Shown here piece by piece: positions 14,127-19,037 of a stretch of 19,037 bases of DNA. Location: positions 274-19,310 of the forward strand of contig DJEI01000055.1 in assembly GCA_002431865.1 (NCBI GenBank), read 5' to 3'. The translations under genes and the position numbers were made by a program. This DNA is from Lachnospiraceae bacterium UBA5902 (GTDB lineage Bacteria; Bacillota; Clostridia; Lachnospirales; Lachnospiraceae). Under the pieces are notes generated by a model. The model made no database searches, had not been told where the DNA came from, and worked only from the letters and a program-made list of their open reading frames with translations. Each line of letters begins with the position of its first letter. Position 1 is the first letter of the stretch.

Positions 14127-14155
14127 TTGACAATTTAAAAAAATCGTGGTTTAAT
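14127..14155 (+). promoter_or_regulatory. Strong sigma-A promoter for the ABC transporter operon
   Basis: Perfect TTGACA (14127-14132), a 17-nt spacer and TTTAAT (14150-14155). It is back to back with the sigma-factor promoter, so binding at one may affect the other. Confidence 0.75.
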
Positions 14156-14170
14156 CTGTTACTGTAATGC

Positions 14171-14248
14171 TTTATTGCACTAAACCATTAACCCGTTAGA
14201 GCAATAAAAAAGTAAAGAAAATGGATATGCAACGAAGCGGTGCATATC
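14171..14248 (+). promoter_or_regulatory. Structured 5' leader of the ABC transporter operon
   Basis: Two perfect 8-bp stems lie in the roughly 105-nt leader: TTTATTGC (14171-14178) with GCAATAAA (14201-14208), and GATATGCA (14224-14231) with TGCATATC (14241-14248), the latter ending just before the ribosome binding site GAGGAGG (14252-14258). No T-box or known riboswitch core is recognisable. A regulatory role is inference. Confidence 0.4.
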
Positions 14249-14267
14249 GTCGAGGAGGAAGAGAATC

Positions 14268-15239
14268 ATGAGAAAATTAAAGAAATTACTTGCAGCTGCA
14301 TCTGTCGCTGCAATGTCACTTTCCCTTTGCGCCTGTGGCGGCGGTAAGGATAAGGACACTTATACCGTAGGTATCTGCCAGCTGATACAGCATGAGGCAC
14401 TCGATGCTGCAACAAAGGGATTTAAGGATGCTCTGGTAGAGGAGTTTGGTGAAGATGGTATTAAGTTTGATGAGCAGAATGCACAGGGTGATGCAAATAC
14501 ATGTGCAACGATCATCAATGGTTTCGTAAGTAGTGATGTGGATCTGATTCTTGCAAATGCGACTCCTGCATTGCAGGCAGCAGCTGCTGGTACAGATACG
14601 ATTCCAATTCTTGGTACATCTGTAACAGAATATGGCGTTGCACTGGAGATACCGGATTTCAATGGTACAGTCGGCAGAAATATTTCCGGTACTTCTGACC
14701 TTGCACCACTGGAGAGCCAGGCAGACATGATCAAGGAGCTGTTCCCGGATGCAAAGACAGTTGGACTTCTGTACTGTTCTGCAGAGGCAAACTCCCAGTA
14801 TCAGGTCGATACAGTAAAGGCAGCTCTGGAGAAGCTTGGATATACATGTGAGTATTATTCATTCTCAGATTCTAACGACCTTTCAACAGTCACAACATCT
14901 GCAGCGAATGCAAGTGATGTCATTTACGTTCCAACAGACAACACCGTTGCAGCGAATACAGAGATCATCAAGAATATCTGTATGCCAGCAAAGACTCCGG
15001 TTGTTGCCGGCGAGGAAGGTATCTGTAAGGGTTGTGGAGTTGCTACACTTTCCATCAGCTACTATGATCTGGGTGTTGCAACAGGTAAGATGGCAGCAAA
15101 GATTCTGAAGGGTGAGTCAAAGATTGAAGAGATGCCAATCGAGTATGCACCTCAGTTTACAAAGAAGTACAACAAGGATATCTGTGACGAACTTGGTATC
15201 AGCGTACCGGATGATTACGAAGCAATCACAAACGAGTAA
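14268..15239 (+). CDS. ABC transporter substrate-binding lipoprotein (TrpX type)
   Basis: A 323-residue lipoprotein of the ABC_sub_bind family. The signal peptide has a basic start (MRKLKK), a hydrophobic core and a lipobox LCAC, with C23 as the lipidated residue, followed by a flexible GGGKDKD. The mature part has two periplasmic-binding-like lobes (YTVGICQLIQHEALDAATKG; KTVGLLYCSAEANSQYQ; GVATLSISYYDLGVATGKMA). Its ortholog group includes streptococcal TrpX, linked to uptake of tryptophan or related aromatic compounds; the substrate here is not shown by the sequence. The start follows GAGGAGG. It is first in the operon with permease and ATPase and is separated from them by a hairpin at 15304-15331. 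Confidence 0.92.
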   Translation: MRKLKKLLAAASVAAMSLSLCACGGGKDKDTYTVGICQLIQHEALDAATKGFKDALVEEFGEDGIKFDEQNAQGDANTCATIINGFVSSDVDLILANATPALQAAAAGTDTIPILGTSVTEYGVALEIPDFNGTVGRNISGTSDLAPLESQADMIKELFPDAKTVGLLYCSAEANSQYQVDTVKAALEKLGYTCEYYSFSDSNDLSTVTTSAANASDVIYVPTDNTVAANTEIIKNICMPAKTPVVAGEEGICKGCGVATLSISYYDLGVATGKMAAKILKGESKIEEMPIEYAPQFTKKYNKDICDELGISVPDDYEAITNE

Positions 15240-15303
15240 TCGAAAAACATAGCGAAAACAAGCGCATTTACTTGATTTTTGTTGTATAAGTATAGTATAT
15301 TAG

Positions 15304-15331
15304 TCGGGTAGAGTTTTTCTACCCGATTTTT
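15304..15331 (+). terminator. Internal terminator/attenuator of the ABC operon
   Basis: TCGGGTAGA (15304-15312), loop gtttt, TCTACCCGA (15318-15326), then five Ts. It is a clean intrinsic terminator between the binding protein and the permease. Such sites often let some transcripts through so the binding protein is made in excess; partial readthrough is inference. Confidence 0.8.
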
Positions 15332-15359
15332 ATTGAAGAAAAATAAAGGAGAGAAAAAA

Positions 15360-16292
15360 ATGGATATAAGTGCTTTATTTAATGCCATGCCAGGCGCGAT
15401 TGCCCAGGGTCTGATCTGGGGTATTATGGCGATTGGCGTGTACATTACGTTCCGAATTCTGGACATCGCCGATTTGTCTGTCGATGGAACAATGTGTACG
15501 GGAGCAGCCGTATGTATTATGTTGATGCAGAAAGGCTATCATGTAGCAGCCGCAATGGCGATCGCGACACTTGCAGGTATGCTTGTAGGTCTGGTAACTG
15601 GTTTGTTCCATACGACAATGGGAATTCCGGCAATCTTAGCAGGTATTCTGACACAGCTTGGTTTGTGGGGTGTAAACCTGAAGATTATGGGAAAAGCAAA
15701 TCAGCCGATCAATGTCGACAAATATGATCTGGCAGTTTCCCTTCGTTACATAAAGAGAGTTGCATTTTATAAGAATTCAATTTTTGTAGTATTTATATTT
15801 ATGATCGTCGTAATCGGAATTTTGTACTGGTTCTTCGGTACAGAGCTTGGTAGTTCGCTTCGTGCAACGGGTTGTAATGAGAACATGGCACGTGCACAGG
15901 GTATCAACACGAACTTCAACAAAGTACTTGGTCTGATGATCTCCAATGGATTAGTTGCATTTTCAAGTGCATGTCTTGGACAGTATCAGGGATTTGCAGA
16001 TATCAATATGGGTAAAGGTGCGATCGTTATCGGTCTGGCATCTGTCATTATCGGTGAGGCAATCTTCAGCCGCATCTTCAAGAACTTCGCATTGAAGCTT
16101 CTGTCGGTCGGTATTGGTGGTGTGATTTACTTTATCGTGCTGCAGATTGTTATCTGGCTTGGTGTCGACACCGATCTGTTGAAGCTGTTCCAGGCGCTCA
16201 TAGTAGCAGTGTTCCTTGCAGTACCTTACTGGAAGGGAAAACATTTCAATAAGGGTAAGAAGCTTGCGGCATCCGCAGATAAGGAGGCGTAA
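15360..16292 (+). CDS. ABC transporter permease (TrpY type)
   Basis: A 310-residue integral membrane protein of the branched-chain amino acid / ribose permease superfamily (BPD_transp_2), with about eight to nine hydrophobic segments. The motif ILDIADLSVDGTM near residues 32-45 and LGSSLRATGCNENMARAQGIN in the cytoplasmic coupling loop are characteristic of this family. It forms the channel through which the substrate held by the lipoprotein enters. Start: the frame is open from a TTG at 15333, but ATG 15360 follows AGGAG (15347-15351) at 8 nt. The ATPase gene starts 5 nt after the stop, with its ribosome binding site inside the last codons of this gene. Confidence 0.92.
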   Translation: MDISALFNAMPGAIAQGLIWGIMAIGVYITFRILDIADLSVDGTMCTGAAVCIMLMQKGYHVAAAMAIATLAGMLVGLVTGLFHTTMGIPAILAGILTQLGLWGVNLKIMGKANQPINVDKYDLAVSLRYIKRVAFYKNSIFVVFIFMIVVIGILYWFFGTELGSSLRATGCNENMARAQGINTNFNKVLGLMISNGLVAFSSACLGQYQGFADINMGKGAIVIGLASVIIGEAIFSRIFKNFALKLLSVGIGGVIYFIVLQIVIWLGVDTDLLKLFQALIVAVFLAVPYWKGKHFNKGKKLAASADKEA

Positions 16293-16297
16293 ATACT

Positions 16298-17092
16298 ATG
16301 TTAGAGCTGAAGAATATTTATAAGACCTTCAATGCGGGAACGGTCAATGAGAAAATGGCATTAAAGGGACTCAATCTGACACTGGAGGATGGCGATTTTG
16401 TAACCGTCATCGGTGGAAATGGAGCAGGTAAGTCTACGATGTTAAATGCAATCGCTGGTGTATGGCCGGTCGATCAGGGACAGATCATCATAGGAGATAC
16501 CGATGTGACAAAGCTTCCGGAATACAAACGTGCTAAATATCTCGGACGTGTATTCCAGGATCCGATGACCGGAACGGCAGCGACGATGGAGATTCAGGAA
16601 AATCTGGCTCTGGCACTCCGCCGTGGAGACAGCCGTACATTAAAGGCAGGAATCACGAAAAAAGAGCATGCTAAGTATCGCGAGATGCTGGCTACATTGG
16701 GACTTGGACTGGAAGATCGTATGACATCGAAGGTAGGACTTCTGTCTGGTGGTCAGAGACAGGCACTTACACTGCTGATGGCAACCTTGAAAAAGCCGAA
16801 GCTTCTGCTTCTCGATGAGCATACAGCCGCACTTGATCCGAAGACAGCTGCGAAGGTATTGCAGACGACAGATATGATCGTCAACCGCGACAACCTTACA
16901 ACTTTGATGATTACACATAATATGAAGGATGCGATCGCACATGGGAACCGTCTGATCATGATGATGGATGGAAATATCATTCTGGATATCCGTGGCGAAG
17001 AGAAAAAGAAGCTGACGGTTGGTGATCTGCTTCACAAGTTTGAAGAGGCAAGTGGCGAGGAATTCGCGAACGATAAGGCGATTCTTGGCTAA
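16298..17092 (+). CDS. ABC transporter ATP-binding protein (TrpZ type)
   Basis: A 264-residue ATPase with all nucleotide-binding motifs: Walker A GGNGAGKST (39-47), Q-loop Q87 in VFQDPMTGT, signature LSGGQ (149-153), Walker B LLLLDE (169-174) with catalytic E174, and switch histidine H207 in MITHNM. It energises the transporter formed with the two preceding gene products on the cytoplasmic face of the membrane. The ribosome binding site AAGGAGG lies in the end of the permease gene. The next gene, ylmH, begins 17 nt after the stop with no terminator between. Confidence 0.95.
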   Translation: MLELKNIYKTFNAGTVNEKMALKGLNLTLEDGDFVTVIGGNGAGKSTMLNAIAGVWPVDQGQIIIGDTDVTKLPEYKRAKYLGRVFQDPMTGTAATMEIQENLALALRRGDSRTLKAGITKKEHAKYREMLATLGLGLEDRMTSKVGLLSGGQRQALTLLMATLKKPKLLLLDEHTAALDPKTAAKVLQTTDMIVNRDNLTTLMITHNMKDAIAHGNRLIMMMDGNIILDIRGEEKKKLTVGDLLHKFEEASGEEFANDKAILG

Positions 17093-17109
17093 TCTATGAA
17101 TCAGTAGAT

Positions 17110-17868
17110 ATGAACGAAGAACAGGTATTGATAGCACGTTTGCAGGATCTGGCGAAGCGTGCATACAGGCAAAATATTTATACATACACCGGATTCCTGA
17201 CACCCGCGGAGCTTGCGGTGATCTATGAGAAGCAGGCAGAGTTCTCCTTTGTGGGAATGACCTGCTTCGGTGGAACGCCGGAGTGTGAGCGGCAGATGGT
17301 ACAGTTTGGTTCCGAAGAATTGTTTGGATATGCGGGTGTATTCCCAATCTCCATTGTTCTGGTAGAACCATTGTCAGAAAAATTTGCGGAAGATTTAAGC
17401 CACCGGGATTTTCTCGGTGCGATTATGAATTTAGGGATTGAACGTTCCGTGCTCGGTGACATTCTGGTAAAGGATGGAAAGCGGGCATATATTTTCTGTC
17501 AGGAGAATATTGCTGCATATATTATGGAGCAACTGACCAAGATAAAACATACGAACGTGAAAACATCTATGGTGGAGGGCGAGATCGAGGATCTGAAGCC
17601 GACAAAGGAAGAGCTTCATGTGATTGTCAGTGCACCACGGTTTGATGCGATCATTGCGGCAGTCACAAAATGCTCCCGAAATGAGACATTGAATCTGTTT
17701 CGGGCGAAGAAGGTCACACGGAATGGAAGGACAGAGGAACGCAACAGTCTGGTCTTAAAGGATGGAGATAGTTTCTCGGTTCGTGGCTATGGAAAGTTTC
17801 AGTATTGTGGCGCTGGAAGTGAGACACGCAAAGGCAGAGTGAATATTTATTTAAAGAAATATATTTAG
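17110..17868 (+). CDS. ylmH: YlmH-family S4-domain RNA-binding protein
   Basis: A 252-residue protein of normal YlmH length. The central motif HRDFLGAIMNLGIERSVLGDI (about 98-118) is diagnostic for the family, and residues about 179-245 are an S4 RNA-binding domain (FDAIIAAVTKCSRNETLNLFRAKKVTRNGR). YlmH lies in the cell-division gene cluster in many Firmicutes and has been reported to act on the large ribosomal subunit in ribosome-associated quality control. Here it follows the ABC transporter genes instead. No clear ribosome binding site precedes ATG 17110, so translation may be coupled to the ATPase gene or the level kept low. The N-terminus aligns sensibly with the family at this start. 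Confidence 0.9.
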   Translation: MNEEQVLIARLQDLAKRAYRQNIYTYTGFLTPAELAVIYEKQAEFSFVGMTCFGGTPECERQMVQFGSEELFGYAGVFPISIVLVEPLSEKFAEDLSHRDFLGAIMNLGIERSVLGDILVKDGKRAYIFCQENIAAYIMEQLTKIKHTNVKTSMVEGEIEDLKPTKEELHVIVSAPRFDAIIAAVTKCSRNETLNLFRAKKVTRNGRTEERNSLVLKDGDSFSVRGYGKFQYCGAGSETRKGRVNIYLKKYI

Positions 17869-17871
17869 GGG

Positions 17872-17900
17872 TTTCCGAATGACGCAAGTCGTGTTAAAAT
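17872..17900 (+). promoter_or_regulatory. Possible promoter of the CorA-like gene
   Basis: A weak -35 TTTCCG (17872-17877), a 17-nt spacer and TAAAAT (17895-17900) with an extended -10 TG at 17892-17893. A hairpin follows in the leader, GTGATAG (17903-17909) with CTGTCAC (17917-17923), 7 bp with one G.U pair. It is too short for an M-box magnesium riboswitch. Confidence 0.4.
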
Positions 17901-17955
17901 ATGTGATAGTGGGGTTCTGTCACTTAAAAAAGGGAAACGATGAGGCGAAAAGGAT

Positions 17956-18897
17956 ATGATCAGTAAGTACATTACAGATAACGGAAAATTCAGACAGATT
18001 GATGAGTTTATACCCGGTATGTGGATAAATCTGACGGCGCCGACGCAGGATGAAAGCTTGGAGATTGCCAGACGTTATAACGTAGATCTGGCAGATATAC
18101 GTGCTGCACTGGATGATGAGGAGTCATCGCGTGTGGATGTGAATGATGATTATGTCTTGATTTTGTTCGATATTCCATCGGTTGAGATTCGACACAATCA
18201 GGAAGCATATACGACCATCCCGCTGGGTGTTGTGTGGACAGACGATGCCATTATCACTGTTTGTTCGGCGGAGACGCCGGTGCTCAAGCACTTTATAGTC
18301 AACAATATTCGTGATTTTACAACGAAGAAGCAGGTACGTTTCACATATCAGATTTTATATCGGACAAGCATGTTATATCAGTCATACCTTCGTATCATTG
18401 ACCGTCGCAGACTGGAGATGGAAGAACGTATGGGCGGTGCAACCGAAGATGCCGATATCGTCAACCTGCATGAGATGGAATCCAACCTTGTATATTTCGA
18501 CACATCGCTGCGTGCAAACCGTATGGTCGTCGACCGGTTGACAAGATACAGCGGAATCCGGAAGTTCCCGGAAGATCAGGAATTGTTGGATGATGTGATT
18601 GTCGAGAATCTGCAGGCAATCGAGATGACACAGATCTATCGTGATATCTTAAAAGGTACACGGGAACTGATGTCGACGGTGATCGATAACCGTTTGAATA
18701 ACATCATGAAGCTGCTGGCTGCAATCACGATTGTAATGTCTATCCCGACGATTATTTCGGGATTATATGGTATGAATCTGAATGGCGATGGTATGCCATT
18801 TTCGAAGACACCGTGGGGATTTACAATCATATGCGTATTTACGCTGGTGGTTTGTATTGTTGTCGCGTTGATACTGCGAAAACGAAAGATGCTGTAG
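17956..18897 (+). CDS. CorA-family divalent cation transporter
   Basis: A 313-residue CorA-like protein. The N-terminal about 245 residues form the cytoplasmic funnel domain (WINLTAPTQDESLEIARRY, long charged helices ending in VIDNRLNNIMK). Two transmembrane helices lie at about 250-270 and 287-307, with the signature YGMN at 271-274 between them, followed by an acidic loop. The family transports Mg2+ and, in some members, Co2+, Ni2+ or Zn2+; the acidic 'GDG' after GMN in place of the usual MPE-type loop makes the ion preference uncertain. The ribosome binding site is GAGG (17942-17945) at 10 nt. A small upstream frame, ATG 17940 to TAA, overlaps the start. Confidence 0.92.
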   Translation: MISKYITDNGKFRQIDEFIPGMWINLTAPTQDESLEIARRYNVDLADIRAALDDEESSRVDVNDDYVLILFDIPSVEIRHNQEAYTTIPLGVVWTDDAIITVCSAETPVLKHFIVNNIRDFTTKKQVRFTYQILYRTSMLYQSYLRIIDRRRLEMEERMGGATEDADIVNLHEMESNLVYFDTSLRANRMVVDRLTRYSGIRKFPEDQELLDDVIVENLQAIEMTQIYRDILKGTRELMSTVIDNRLNNIMKLLAAITIVMSIPTIISGLYGMNLNGDGMPFSKTPWGFTIICVFTLVVCIVVALILRKRKML

Positions 18898-18925
18898 AGG
18901 ATAGAAGATAAAGGATTGATATATA

Positions 18926-19037
18926 TTGAAAAACTTGAGATTTAAGTTCGTAGTTGCGACAAGCCCATTGTTTGTTGCCACGCATCTTCCGCGTGCGAAC
19001 TATATGATAAAGCATAAAGAGAAATATACAGAACAGC
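18926..19037 (+). CDS. Start of an unidentified gene, probable TTG start, cut by the window end
   Basis: The frame from TTG 18926 (AAGGA at 18911-18915, 10 nt spacing) is open to the end of the window, 37 codons. An in-frame TGA at 18917-18919 blocks an earlier start, so the N-terminus is MKNLRFKFVVATSPLF or a shorter form. The residues after it (ATHLPRANYMIKHKEKYTEQ) look like coding sequence and codon use matches the neighbours. Too little is visible to name the product. Confidence 0.45.
   Translation, partial: MKNLRFKFVVATSPLFVATHLPRANYMIKHKEKYTEQ

Noticed and set aside
14156..14267. T-box or amino-acid riboswitch upstream of the TrpX-type gene
   Set aside because: The leader is too short and lacks a T-box core or an antiterminator/terminator pair before the start codon.
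16640..17371. 243-codon minus-strand frame spanning the ATPase and ylmH
   Set aside because: It crosses two well-supported plus-strand genes, shows no recognisable domain and has no start signal.
17869..17955. M-box magnesium riboswitch upstream of the CorA-like gene
   Set aside because: Only 87 bases are available and a single small hairpin is present.

Overview
The window reads as chromosome of a Lachnospiraceae-type Clostridium (Bacillota). Every large ORF uses AGGAGG-like ribosome binding sites, base composition is moderate to AT-rich, and the protein families are typical of gut Lachnospiraceae: YhaM, a TatD-associated radical SAM protein, a TPR/DUF4037/DUF4125 protein, TrpXYZ-type ABC genes, YlmH and a CorA-like protein. 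A possible sigma-28 promoter hints at a flagellated lineage. No rRNA, tRNA, CRISPR array, transposase or prophage is visible. Genus assignment is inference.

Layout. 1-276 is the tail of a coiled-coil protein cut by the window edge. 320-1959 is a two-gene unit, yhaM plus a radical SAM gene, with overlapping reading frames. 1992-2799 is a single gene with a sigma-28-like promoter and its own terminator. 2814-6264 holds a lysophospholipid acyltransferase and a 900-residue TPR/DUF4037/DUF4125 protein, ending at a bidirectional terminator against mnmA on the minus strand. 7685-9207 holds serine O-acetyltransferase and a zinc-dependent phospholipase C-like protein. 9173-10940 is a PAS / degenerate GGDEF / EAL protein, probably a c-di-GMP phosphodiesterase.

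The most unusual part is 11012-11687. It looks like a type III (RNA antitoxin) toxin-antitoxin locus of the cptIN/toxIN kind: a good sigma-A promoter, three degenerate 48-49-nt direct repeats each with a hairpin, then a ToxN/AbiQ-type toxin frame. The toxin frame is cut by an in-frame TAA after codon 48, and an in-frame ATG follows four bases later. The locus is followed by an elaborate branched inverted repeat ending in nine Ts (11731-11870).

The minus-strand block 11898-14052 holds a DUF285 (BspA-like) repeat protein without a signal peptide, a membrane anti-sigma-like protein and an ECF sigma factor overlapping it by 14 nt. Divergent from it, 14127-17868 holds a substrate-binding lipoprotein, permease and ATPase (TrpX/TrpY/TrpZ type) and then ylmH. 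A hairpin terminator between the first two ABC genes probably sets their expression ratio. The window ends with a CorA-like transporter and the start of an unidentified gene that seems to begin with TTG.
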